Below are positions 1 to 7,838 of a DNA stretch of 64,000 nt, piece by piece. The stretch comes from CAWBQO01 sp963790965 (GTDB lineage: Bacteria > Bacteroidota > Rhodothermia > Rhodothermales > DASSAV01). The position numbers were made by a program, and so were the translations under genes. Below the pieces are notes generated by a model. The model was not told where the DNA came from and made no database searches. It was given only the letters and a program-made list of their open reading frames with translations. The stretch's first letter is position 1. Each line of letters begins with the position of its first letter. The stretch covers positions 558,001 to 622,000 of the forward strand of contig CAWBQO010000006.1 of the NCBI GenBank assembly GCA_963790965.1. The letters run 5' to 3'.

Positions 1-510
1 GTCATCCCTTTCATCGGCATGCAAGTGTCGCAGGAGTGGGACTGGACGACGGGCGACTTTATCTTTGCGGCCGTACTGGCAGGAGGCACGGCCTTGTTGT
101 ACGAAGGGGCGGTGCGGGCGGCTCCCAACATCTTCTACCGTGCGGGGGCGGCCATAGCGGTAATCACCTCGCTCCTGCTGATCTGGTCCAACCTCGCCGT
201 GGGCATCGTCGGCTCGGAGGACCACCCACTCAACCTCTTGTTCTTTGTGGTGCCCGTCATCGGCTTTGCCGGAGCAGTCATGGCTCGGCTTCGTCCCGCC
301 GGAATGGCTCGCGCCCTGCTCGCCACGGCCGTTGCCCATGCTCTCGTCGCCACCGGCGTGCTTGTTGCGATGGCCGGTCTGACCGCCGCCCCGATTTTCG
401 AGAGAGTGGCTAACGGCGTCTTTGTCGCTCTATGGCTCGCGTCCGCCGTGCTGTTCAAACAGGCTGCGCGCGCGAAGGAGCCGCTTCACCCCGCGTCACG
501 TCGAACCTGA
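1..510 (+). CDS. Integral membrane protein, 5' end cut by window edge
   Basis: The frame is open from base 1, so the Met at position 19 is probably internal and the gene begins upstream. The visible 169 codons contain about five hydrophobic segments separated by short loops. The segment reading IPFIGMQVSQEWDWTTGDF followed by a transmembrane helix is typical of a family of small bacterial membrane proteins of unknown function (recalled resemblance, not searched). It ends with a short basic tail and TGA. No enzymatic motif is visible. It is convergent with the small gene at 615-824. No function is assigned. Confidence 0.7.
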   Translation, partial: VIPFIGMQVSQEWDWTTGDFIFAAVLAGGTALLYEGAVRAAPNIFYRAGAAIAVITSLLLIWSNLAVGIVGSEDHPLNLLFFVVPVIGFAGAVMARLRPAGMARALLATAVAHALVATGVLVAMAGLTAAPIFERVANGVFVALWLASAVLFKQAARAKEPLHPASRRT

Positions 511-614
511 GCGGCTTCACCATCCACTACTTACTGGCGCACCAAATCGTTCGGCACCACGCGATCCTGACGATCACGCGCAATCACTCAGCGACAGAGC
601 GGCGACCAGGAGGT

Positions 615-824
615 TTACGCCTTCCCCCTGAATAGGCTGAACACCTCCTCGTGTGGGTTCATCTCCGGAAACTGACCCTCGCGGATGGCTTCGGCGAGGG
701 CGAAATCTTCCAGCGCTTCCGCAAAGATCTCGAGCAGCAACTCGCGGTTCTCGTGTAGCGTCTCCGATATAGCTTCTTTGAGGGCCTGCTTGAATTCCGG
801 ATCTTCCGTTAAGGTGCGCTTCAT
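615..824 (-). CDS. Small acidic antitoxin-like protein (orphan)
   Basis: A 69-residue protein beginning MKRTLTEDPEFKQALKEAI, largely helical and acidic, ending near GQFPEMNPHEEVFSLFRG. It resembles small proteins found in cyanobacteria and others as the upstream partner of ParE/RelE-type toxins (family memory). No toxin gene is seen on either side: the next gene on this strand is the cupin, transcribed from beyond position 1010. The open frame extends 20 codons further upstream, but the Met at 824 fits the family start better. It could be a solitary antitoxin or an unrelated small protein. Confidence 0.55.
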   Translation of the reverse strand: MKRTLTEDPEFKQALKEAISETLHENRELLLEIFAEALEDFALAEAIREGQFPEMNPHEEVFSLFRGKA

Positions 825-1009
825 GCCGTCTGGGTATTCGTGAGCCGGTAGTATACTCCCCTCGCGCTCCGCTTGCAAGCACATGTACGCCTTTCTACCC
901 TATTCCCAAAACATTTTAATAATCCAGATCAAATGCACTTGACCATCTGGCACAAAGTGGGAACGCGGGCGGACGCGCGGCGGGGGTGAAACGCCGACTT
1001 TTAAAGAGA

Positions 1010-1384
1010 TTACGTAGGCACCCCCGGCGATGCGGTTAGTTCCGACACCGGCGCATCGCCCGTGTTTACAACCCCTGCAGGCTCAAAGAGCAGGATCTCC
1101 ACCTCTTCCTCCGCCACTGGCCGGTGCTCGACGCCGCGCGGGACGACCAGCCCGTCGCCCGGATCGAGCACGGCTTCGCCATCCCTGAACTCGATTCGGA
1201 GGTGACCCCGAAGGACCAGAAACATCTCGTCGGCGTCCGGGTGCCGGTGCCAGACAAAGGTGCCTTTCAGCCGGCCCACCTTGACTTCCTGCCCGTTGAG
1301 CTGCGCCACCACCCGCGGACGCCAGTGTTCGGTCAACTTGCCGAAAGCATCGGAGAGATTGAACGGTTTTAGTTCTTGCATCAT
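1010..1384 (-). CDS. Small single-domain cupin protein
   Basis: About 124 residues forming one cupin barrel. Cupin motif 1 is seen around WHRHPDADEMFLVLRG (two metal-ligand His and a Glu) and motif 2 around PGDGLVVPRGVEHRP (third His). The open frame runs further upstream into pgi, but the ATG at 1384 (or the next codon, 1381) is chosen because the pgi stop TGA lies two bases upstream, giving a stop-start coupling, and GGAAAGGGTGA can serve as ribosome binding site. Co-transcription with pgi is therefore likely. Substrate unknown; such small cupins are often sugar or small-molecule binding proteins or isomerases. Confidence 0.8.
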   Translation of the reverse strand: MMQELKPFNLSDAFGKLTEHWRPRVVAQLNGQEVKVGRLKGTFVWHRHPDADEMFLVLRGHLRIEFRDGEAVLDPGDGLVVPRGVEHRPVAEEEVEILLFEPAGVVNTGDAPVSELTASPGVPT

Positions 1385-1386
1385 GA

Positions 1387-2655
1387 TCACCCTTTCCCCA
1401 GCAGCCTGAACATTTCCTTTTTGTACGCCTCCACGCCGGGCTGGTTGAACGGGTTGACGCCGAGCAGATACCCGCTCACGGCGACGGCGTGCTCGAAGAA
1501 GTACAGGCATTCGCCCAGCACGTCGGCGGAGATGCGGTCAATCCACAAGGTCATGTTCGGCACTTCTCCGTTCGTGTGCGCCTGCGCCGTGCCCTCGTAC
1601 GCCTTCCGGTTGATCTCGGTAAGCGTCATTCCTGCCAGATAATTCAGGCCGTCCAGGTTCGCTTCGCTCGACGGAGCCGGCAGATTGCCGCCGTCCTCCT
1701 CGGCCATAAGGAACGTTTCGATGAGGTTGCGCGGCCCTTCCTGCATGAATTGGCCGAGCGAATGCAGATCGGTCGAATACTGCACGCTCGCAGGGAAGAG
1801 TCCCTTGCCTTCCTTGCCCTCACTCTCGCCGTAGAGCTGCTGCCACCATTGCCCAATGCCGGACAGCCTCGGCTCGAAAACGGCGAACACCTCCGTCCCG
1901 TAACCCTGCTGATTGAGGAGGTACCGAGCGGCCGCATAGTCATTCGCCGCGTTCTCTTTCGGATCGTCGAATCGCTTGATGGCGGACGCCGCGCCGTAGA
2001 AGAGCGAGCGGATGTCCACGCCGGCAACGGCAATGGGCAAAAGGCCAACCGGCGTCAGGACGGAGAAGCGGCCGCCGATGTCCGGCGCGATCTTGTAGGT
2101 CTTGTAACCCAGTTCGTCGCTCAGCTGCTTGAGCGCGCCCGACTCCGGATCCGTCGTGGCGATGATGCGGCGGGCGCTGTCCTCGAAGTGTGCCTCCATC
2201 CACGTGCGAAGGAAGCGGAAGGTCAGCGCCGGCTCGAGCGTCGTGCCGCTCTTGGAGATGACGTTCAGGTAAACGGACTTGCCTTCCAGGTAACCCATCA
2301 GTTCGCGCAGGTAGGCACCGCTCATATGGTGCCCGGCGAAGAGGACCTCCGGCCCGCCGCCGGTCCCGAACTGCGGCGTGAGCGCCTGTATAACGGCCTT
2401 CGCGCCGAGATATGATCCGCCGATGCCGATACAAACGAGCACGTCTGCATCCTCGCGAATCCGCGCCGCGGTGGAGGTGATGTTCTCGAGCAGAGCGTCG
2501 TCCGGACGGAGCAGCAGGTCCCGCCAGCCGAGAAAGTCGCTGCCGGCACCGGTGCCGCCGAGCACCTTCTGATGCGCAGCCTGCACCTCGTCCTGGATGG
2601 AAGAGACTGGTTTGCTGAGAAACGATTCGATATTGGATAGGTCGAGCCGAAGCAT
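1387..2655 (-). CDS. pgi: Glucose-6-phosphate isomerase
   Basis: Interconverts glucose 6-phosphate and fructose 6-phosphate in glycolysis and gluconeogenesis, in the cytoplasm. The 422-residue protein matches the shorter Bacillus-type enzymes. Visible landmarks are the phosphate-binding ISKSGTTLEP (about residues 133-142), the signature DIGGRFSVLTPVG (about 192-204) and the segment AHTNGEVPN near the C terminus. The open frame continues 38 codons upstream, but that stretch is Arg/Cys-rich and unlike the family, so the Met at 2655 (MLRLDLSNIE) is preferred. It is followed immediately by the coupled cupin gene. Confidence 0.95.
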   Translation of the reverse strand: MLRLDLSNIESFLSKPVSSIQDEVQAAHQKVLGGTGAGSDFLGWRDLLLRPDDALLENITSTAARIREDADVLVCIGIGGSYLGAKAVIQALTPQFGTGGGPEVLFAGHHMSGAYLRELMGYLEGKSVYLNVISKSGTTLEPALTFRFLRTWMEAHFEDSARRIIATTDPESGALKQLSDELGYKTYKIAPDIGGRFSVLTPVGLLPIAVAGVDIRSLFYGAASAIKRFDDPKENAANDYAAARYLLNQQGYGTEVFAVFEPRLSGIGQWWQQLYGESEGKEGKGLFPASVQYSTDLHSLGQFMQEGPRNLIETFLMAEEDGGNLPAPSSEANLDGLNYLAGMTLTEINRKAYEGTAQAHTNGEVPNMTLWIDRISADVLGECLYFFEHAVAVSGYLLGVNPFNQPGVEAYKKEMFRLLGKG

Positions 2656-2795
2656 GGGTATGCGCTGGATTGAGTGAAGCGAAAGGGTCGTCAGACGTTG
2701 TAGGGCAAAATATAACCGACGGCACCCGCTCGAATTGCAGCGCTCGTGCAAAAACCCGAGCAATTCCACTCCTCAACATCCACGGCCCATCGAAC

Positions 2796-2829
2796 AAAAA
2801 AGCGCGTCCCGAACCATGCCGGGACGCGC
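2796..2829 (-). terminator. Rho-independent terminator of the TerB-like gene
   Basis: A perfect 9-bp stem (GCGCGTCCC / GGGACGCGC) around a 10-base loop is followed, on the minus strand, by six T residues (A-run at 2796-2801 on the plus strand). It lies just downstream of the stop of the gene ending at 2854 and separates it from pgi. Confidence 0.85.
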
Positions 2830-2853
2830 TAAGGAGTCTGTATGCGGAACAGT

Positions 2854-3240
2854 CTACGACTGCGGATTGCTCTCGCCGGCGTTGTTGATGTCCCACATCT
2901 CCGCGAGTTGGTCCACGAAGCGCGTCTCGGTCGCGGCCACGTGTCCATCCGCCTGGGCAATGTCGTTCAGGTCCGCCAGGATCGCCGTGCGCACATCGTC
3001 GTCGAGCAGATCCTTCAGCGACACGACGACCTCAGCGAGCCGCTCGTCACTGGCGCCGTTCATGTAGCTGAGCGTCGCCTCCCGAAGAACGTGATCGATC
3101 AGCTTCGGATCTTTATCCGGCTGCCACTCCCGCAGTTTACCCGCGATCTCACGGGTCTCCGCGTCGCTGAGCACCCCGTCGGCTCCATAAGCGAGGCCCA
3201 GGTAGAGCAGCGCCAGGTCGTGTAACATCGAAAGCGTCAT
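2854..3240 (-). CDS. TerB-like (tellurite-resistance family) helical protein
   Basis: A 128-residue all-helical protein with the pattern of the TerB/DjlA-type domain: GLAYGADGVLSDAETREI near the N terminus and a second half containing LNDIAQADGHVAATETRFV, both typical of acidic metal-binding helical pairs. TerB domains occur in tellurite-resistance clusters and in general stress or membrane-associated proteins; there are no ter neighbours here, so tellurite resistance should not be inferred. Start chosen at 3240 because CACGAGGGATCA directly upstream contains a GAGG ribosome binding site; a longer form from 3264 is possible. Terminated by the hairpin at 2796-2829. Confidence 0.75.
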   Translation of the reverse strand: MTLSMLHDLALLYLGLAYGADGVLSDAETREIAGKLREWQPDKDPKLIDHVLREATLSYMNGASDERLAEVVVSLKDLLDDDVRTAILADLNDIAQADGHVAATETRFVDQLAEMWDINNAGESNPQS

Positions 3241-3542
3241 TGATCCCTCGTGAAGGTTTACCATGTCGGGCACCTTGCGTCTTTTGAGCCTGTCACGGCG
3301 CAAGCCGCGCGGCCTCGTTTACTGGTTCTCGGTTCGTTAGATCGGGGCTGATTGAAGAAGCGGTTACCTGTTTTGATGCCGCCGGCCGCCCATAGTTCCG
3401 GCAACCCGGATGCGGTTCCAGCCGTTAACGCCCCGGGTCGCTTCTACGATGGTTTGCGTGGGCGAACCGGATAGTACAGCCTCTGTGCGTCATTGCCGCC
3501 AACCAACAGAACGCCGAGGACATTGCCTTTGGCGCTACTTTC
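3241..3542. other. Intergenic region, no gene seen
   Basis: About 300 bases between the divergent TerB-like and Nudix genes. It should hold both promoters, but no strong promoter or hairpin could be singled out by eye. Confidence 0.5.
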
Positions 3543-4202
3543 ATGCTCTTCTTCTACTGCGCCGACGCCGCGCGCCTCTCCGATATAGCGCAGGAGGGCA
3601 TCCAGGCCGATGCCGCGGACATCCCGCTCTTCACAAACTTCGAATCCGAACCCTGCTCCGGACTGCTTCTCGCCGTCGACGGGTACCGCGTGAAAGGCTT
3701 GCGCCCCGGCACCGACGGCCGGGCCACCGCCCAGGCCGTTCCCGCCTCGGCCATCGGAAACCTCGAGCCGTACCGCCGGCCGCAGGCCGTCACGGCAGCG
3801 GGCGGACTCGTCGTGCGACAGGGCACCGAAGGGCCGGAAGTGCTGCTTATCTACCGCCGGGATGCATGGGACCTGCCGAAGGGCAAGCTGAACAAGAACG
3901 AATCGGTTGAAGAATGTGCCCTCCGCGAAGTCGCGGAAGAGATCGGCGTGAAGGCGTTGCATCTTGGTAGCCCGCTCGGGCAGACCGTCCATGGGTATGT
4001 CGACAAGGACCGTTATCTTGTCAAAACGACCCACTGGTTTCTCATGTCCACCCCGGAAACGGCGTTCCACCCGGAAACGCGGGAAGGCATCGTTGAGGCC
4101 ACGTACGTCCCCTGGACGGAAGCCGTCGAGCGCGTCGCATTTCCTTCGCTCAAAGAAAAGCTCCGCGCTTCCAAAACGCCGGCAGAAAAGCTGCTCACAT
4201 GA
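3543..4202 (+). CDS. Nudix hydrolase
   Basis: A 219-residue protein with a complete Nudix box, G-x5-E-x7-REVAEEIGV, at about residues 114-136 (G114, E120, R128, E129, E132, E133), which binds Mg2+ and hydrolyses a nucleoside diphosphate linked to another moiety. The context AAGGLVVRQ upstream of the box is typical of the fold. The first 75 residues precede the Nudix fold and match no domain I recognise. The stop overlaps the ATG of the next gene (ATGA), so the two are translationally coupled. Substrate cannot be deduced. Confidence 0.88.
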   Translation: MLFFYCADAARLSDIAQEGIQADAADIPLFTNFESEPCSGLLLAVDGYRVKGLRPGTDGRATAQAVPASAIGNLEPYRRPQAVTAAGGLVVRQGTEGPEVLLIYRRDAWDLPKGKLNKNESVEECALREVAEEIGVKALHLGSPLGQTVHGYVDKDRYLVKTTHWFLMSTPETAFHPETREGIVEATYVPWTEAVERVAFPSLKEKLRASKTPAEKLLT

Positions 4203-4870
4203 CCCACTCTGATCGCACCGCCCTCATCCTCGGCGCTACCGGCCTCGTCGGCGGGCACCTGCTGGACCGGCTCCTCTCGGCCGGCACCTACGGCAAAGTC
4301 GTTTCGCTCGGCCGCCACTCTGTCCCGCGCACGCACCCGCACCTCGAACAGCACCTGGTCGATCTTGGAGATCCGGCCTCTTTCGAGGCGTTCACCACGG
4401 TCGATGCCGTCTTCTGCTGCCTCGGCACGACGATGAAGGAGGCGGGATCTAAGGAGGCGTTCCGCAAAGTCGACCAGGAATATCCGGTCGCCGTCGCACG
4501 GGCGGCGAGGGAGAAAGGGGCAAAGGCATTTCTCGTCGTCTCCTCGATGGGATCAAATGCGAAGTCGCCATTCTTCTACAGCCGCGTAAAGGGCGAGATG
4601 GAGCAGGCGCTGCGCGAACTCGACTTCGCAAGTCTCGGCATATTTCGCCCATCCCTGCTCGTTGGCCGCCGCAAGGAGGCGCGGCGCGGCGAAGCGGTGG
4701 CGGAATCGGTCCTGAAGATCATCCAACCGCTTCTCCTCGGGCCACTTCGCAATTTGCGCCCTACAGAAGCGGACGACGTGGCAGCGGCCATGCTCCACAC
4801 GGCGCAGGCACCGCCCGCCGGTCCAACCGTCTTTGACGCGGAGGCGATCCGCAAAGCAGCGAAACGCTGA
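4199..4870 (+). CDS. NAD(P)-binding Rossmann oxidoreductase, TIP30/HTATIP2-like
   Basis: A 223-residue atypical short-chain dehydrogenase. The N terminus has a dinucleotide-binding ILGATGLVGGHLL motif; CCLGTTMKEAGSKEAF and VVSSMGSNAKSPFFYSRVKG follow, the latter holding the Ser and the YxxxK catalytic pair. This arrangement is characteristic of CC3/TIP30-like NAD(P)H-binding proteins. Substrate unknown. It overlaps the Nudix gene by four bases and is probably co-transcribed with it. Length agrees with the family. Confidence 0.82.
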   Translation: MTHSDRTALILGATGLVGGHLLDRLLSAGTYGKVVSLGRHSVPRTHPHLEQHLVDLGDPASFEAFTTVDAVFCCLGTTMKEAGSKEAFRKVDQEYPVAVARAAREKGAKAFLVVSSMGSNAKSPFFYSRVKGEMEQALRELDFASLGIFRPSLLVGRRKEARRGEAVAESVLKIIQPLLLGPLRNLRPTEADDVAAAMLHTAQAPPAGPTVFDAEAIRKAAKR

Positions 4871-4936
4871 GCGCCTTACGGCCCCTTCATCTTTCTCGCT
4901 CTTCTTCAACCACAGCCTACTCCGATCCTGATCCGT

Positions 4937-5212
4937 ATGGTCACAGCCATCGTTCTCATCAACACCGCCCGCGGGAAGGTCAACGAAGTCGCGGAAGCGC
5001 TCGTCGACATCGAGGGCGTCTCGGAAGTACACTCCGTCGCCGGACGCTACGATCTCGTCGCCGTGCTGCGCGTGCGCGACAACGACCGTCTCGCCGAAGT
5101 CGTCACGAACGGCATCCGCCAGCTCGCGGGCATCGACGCTTCGGAGACCCTCATCGGCTTCCGCGTCTACTCGAACCACGACCTCGAACGCCTCTTCGCA
5201 ATAGGGCTGTAG
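4937..5212 (+). CDS. Stand-alone Lrp/AsnC ligand-binding (RAM) domain protein
   Basis: Ninety-one residues that correspond only to the effector-binding half of Lrp/AsnC regulators: MVTAIVLINTARGKVNEVAE, then GVSEVHSVAGRYDLVAVLRV, the segment that forms the ligand pocket in full-length relatives. There is no helix-turn-helix, so it cannot bind DNA by itself. Stand-alone RAM proteins of this size occur in archaea and bacteria and oligomerise around amino-acid-like ligands. It follows the oxidoreductase gene by 66 bases on the same strand and may belong to the same transcript. Confidence 0.85.
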   Translation: MVTAIVLINTARGKVNEVAEALVDIEGVSEVHSVAGRYDLVAVLRVRDNDRLAEVVTNGIRQLAGIDASETLIGFRVYSNHDLERLFAIGL

Positions 5213-5225
5213 GGCCGCACCGGCG

Positions 5226-6044
5226 CTACGCCAGCTGCGTTCCGCACCGCCGGCAAAAGACGGCGTCGCCCTGATGGTCCGTCGCCCCGCACGCCGGGCA
5301 CGGACGCCCAGCCGCCTGCGAGGACGCCCGGCCCAGCTCTACCGACACGATGCCGGTCGGCACGGCGATGATGCCAAACCCGGTGATCATCAGGAGCGCC
5401 GCAAGCGTCTGGCCGAGCGCCGTCAGCGGCGCAATGTCGCCGTATCCCACGGTCGTCATCGTGACGATGGCCCAGTAGATGCTGATCGGGATGCTCGTAA
5501 AGCCTGCCGCCGCCCCCTCGATGACGTACATGAGCGAGCCGACGACAACGACCACCGCGCCCACAGCGGCCAGGAAAACGGTGATCTTGTAGCGGCTCGC
5601 CTTGAGCGCCGAGGTCAAGATGCTGGCCTCTCCCACAAAGTGAACCAGCTTCAGCACGCGAAAGACGCGCAGCACACGCAGAATGCGGAATGTGAGCAGA
5701 AATCGCCCCGCCGGGAAAACCACGCTCAGGTACGTCGGCAGAATGGAGAGCAGATCGATCACTCCAAAGAACGAGCGAGCGTACCGCGCCGGACGCGGGG
5801 CGCTGTAGAGCCGCAAAACGTACTCGACCGTGAACAGGATCGTGAACACCCATTCAGCGACGGCAAACTGGTGGCCGAAGCGCGCATTGAGCCGCGCTAC
5901 GCTGTCGAGCATCACCGTCAGGACGCTCACGAGAATGGCGACGATAAGCACGACGTCGAAGGCCTTGCCCGCCGCCGTATCATGCTCGAAGATGATCCGG
6001 TAGAGCCTTTGCCGCAGGGCGGATCGCCGTCCTATCGTCTCCAT
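5226..6044 (-). CDS. Voltage-gated potassium channel with C-terminal zinc ribbon
   Basis: A 272-residue six-helix channel of the Kv/KvAP type. S4 carries Arg every third residue (TFRILRVLRVFRVLKL, residues 118-133); the pore loop has the K+ filter TVGYGD (198-203). After S6 a short linker leads to two CxxC pairs (C249/C252 and C264/C267) that form a zinc-ribbon-like tail. The protein would sit in the inner membrane and conduct K+ on depolarisation. It is convergent with the RAM-domain gene, 13 bases away, and lies just downstream of the isocitrate dehydrogenase gene on the same strand. Confidence 0.92.
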   Translation of the reverse strand: METIGRRSALRQRLYRIIFEHDTAAGKAFDVVLIVAILVSVLTVMLDSVARLNARFGHQFAVAEWVFTILFTVEYVLRLYSAPRPARYARSFFGVIDLLSILPTYLSVVFPAGRFLLTFRILRVLRVFRVLKLVHFVGEASILTSALKASRYKITVFLAAVGAVVVVVGSLMYVIEGAAAGFTSIPISIYWAIVTMTTVGYGDIAPLTALGQTLAALLMITGFGIIAVPTGIVSVELGRASSQAAGRPCPACGATDHQGDAVFCRRCGTQLA

Positions 6045-6062
6045 AGATGCTCCTCCGGGCGG

Positions 6063-7565
6063 CTACTCGCCCTGCCCCAGTGAGTACGCCCGCTCCCCGT
6101 CGAACGTGTAAAGATGCTCCGTCTTGATCACGTCGAAACCCTTCTCCGAGATGGCCGCGAGCAGGTCGAGCACGTCTTTGAACTGGAGGTCGCCTTCTTC
6201 ATGCGCGAGAAAGCGGCAGCGCCAGTGGTCCGTGTGGTACGTCTCCGGCAGCCCCTCCGGGTAGACCTTCACGCCCCGGTTTGTGATCATCTTTAGATAA
6301 AACCGCCCGTCGCCGGCCGCCTCTTCAAGACCGCCGCCGATGACGTCCGGGTCGCGGTCCGCCGCCGTCCAGTCGATGAACACGTCCACGCCCACAAGCT
6401 CCTTCTTCTGCGGCTTTGTCGGCGAGGCCTCGACGTGGATGGGATGCGGCGTGTAATGGACCGCCTCGATGTAGCGCGGCTTCTTGCCAAGATTGGCAAT
6501 CACGGCGTCGGTGAAGCCCTCCGTTCCGACTTCATCGCGGCTGAGGCCGGGGCGGTAAATGTCGGCCGTATGCACGCCCTGCTCAAGCGTGCAAAGCCAG
6601 GCGTTCTTGACGCGCTCGGCCGCCTCTGCTTCGCCGAGGTGGACGAGCATCTGCGTGGCGCCGACAATGAGGCCGGAGGGATTTGCCACGCCCTTCCCGG
6701 CAATATCCGGCGCGGAGCCGTGGATGGCTTCGAACATCGAGATCGTCTCGCCGACGTTGGCCGACCCGGCCAGCCCCACCGAACCGGCAATCTGGGAGGC
6801 AATGTCAGAAAGGATGTCTCCGTACAGGTTGAGCGTCACGATCACGTCAAAGATTTCCGGCTGCGCCGCAAGCCGCGCCGCGCCGATGTCGATGATCATG
6901 TGCTCGGCCTCGATGTCCTCATACTCTTTTGAAACCTCGTCGAAGACCTTGTGGAAAAGCCCATCAGCGAGCTTCATGATGTTGTCCTTCGTCATGCACG
7001 TCACCTTCCGGCGGCCGTAGGCGCGCGCATATTCGAAGGCGTAGCGAATGATACGCTCCGTACCGGGCCGGGTGATGAGCTTGAGCGTCTGCACGACCTC
7101 GCACGTCTGCCGGTGCTCGATACCCGCGTAGAGGTCCTCCTCGTTCTCCCGGATGATGACCAGGTTCATGGCCGGGTGCGGCGAGAGAACGAATGGCGCG
7201 TAAGACTTGGAAGGACGAACGTTCGCAAAGAGGCCCAGCGTCTTCCGGATCGTCACGTTGAGGCTCTTGTAGCCGCCTCCCTGCGGCGTGGTGATAGGAG
7301 CCTTCAGAAAAGCGCTGTTGCGCCGGATGGTATCCCACGCCTCCGGAGCGATGCCGGAAGCATGACCGCGCTCGTACTGCTGCCGGCCGATCTCCACGAA
7401 CTCGTACTTGAGCGGAGCACCGGCGGCTTCCAGCACGCGCAGCGTGGCGTCCATGATCTCCGGCCCGATGCCGTCCCCACGCGCGATGGTCACGGGGATC
7501 AGTTCCCTTCCGGTGCCGGAGGCCTTATCATCGGCGGACACGGAGCTGGATGCGGCGGTATTCAT
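6063..7565 (-). CDS. icd: Isocitrate dehydrogenase, Thermus-type with C-terminal extension
   Basis: Oxidative decarboxylation of isocitrate to 2-oxoglutarate in the TCA cycle. The 500-residue length matches the long form known from Thermus (about 496), i.e. the isocitrate/isopropylmalate dehydrogenase fold plus a C-terminal domain of about 150 residues (from about VGVDVFIDW). Family motifs: GDGIGPEIM near the N terminus, substrate-binding NVTIRKTLGLFANVRP, and the signature NLYGDILSDIASQIAGSVGL. The start at 7565 gives a short Ser/Ala-rich leader before the fold. NAD versus NADP preference was not determined. Citrate synthase, its pathway partner, is at 58.7 kb. Confidence 0.93.
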   Translation of the reverse strand: MNTAASSSVSADDKASGTGRELIPVTIARGDGIGPEIMDATLRVLEAAGAPLKYEFVEIGRQQYERGHASGIAPEAWDTIRRNSAFLKAPITTPQGGGYKSLNVTIRKTLGLFANVRPSKSYAPFVLSPHPAMNLVIIRENEEDLYAGIEHRQTCEVVQTLKLITRPGTERIIRYAFEYARAYGRRKVTCMTKDNIMKLADGLFHKVFDEVSKEYEDIEAEHMIIDIGAARLAAQPEIFDVIVTLNLYGDILSDIASQIAGSVGLAGSANVGETISMFEAIHGSAPDIAGKGVANPSGLIVGATQMLVHLGEAEAAERVKNAWLCTLEQGVHTADIYRPGLSRDEVGTEGFTDAVIANLGKKPRYIEAVHYTPHPIHVEASPTKPQKKELVGVDVFIDWTAADRDPDVIGGGLEEAAGDGRFYLKMITNRGVKVYPEGLPETYHTDHWRCRFLAHEEGDLQFKDVLDLLAAISEKGFDVIKTEHLYTFDGERAYSLGQGE

Positions 7566-7838
7566 GACGTTGTGTGCAGTTCAAGGTTGGGAGCGTGGCG
7601 GAGCTTGCTAAAATACCACTCGCACGGCGTCTTTGAAACACCCGGGTGAGCCGCGTTGCATTCCGGCACCTGAAGCCGCTCGTGCCTGTAACGGTTTGTG
7701 ACGCCCTTCACATGGTTACAGGCTTCCAACACAGCGGCCGAACCAGCGCCGAACTCTCCGGTTGCTTTTCTGCAAAACGCGCCCGGACCCGGCGCAAGTT
7801 TGAAGAGCAACCATCACCAATCCGACCAGGACCCAGCA

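Noticed and set aside
2854..3240. Tellurite resistance locus
   Set aside because: Only a TerB-like domain is present, without terC/terD-type neighbours.
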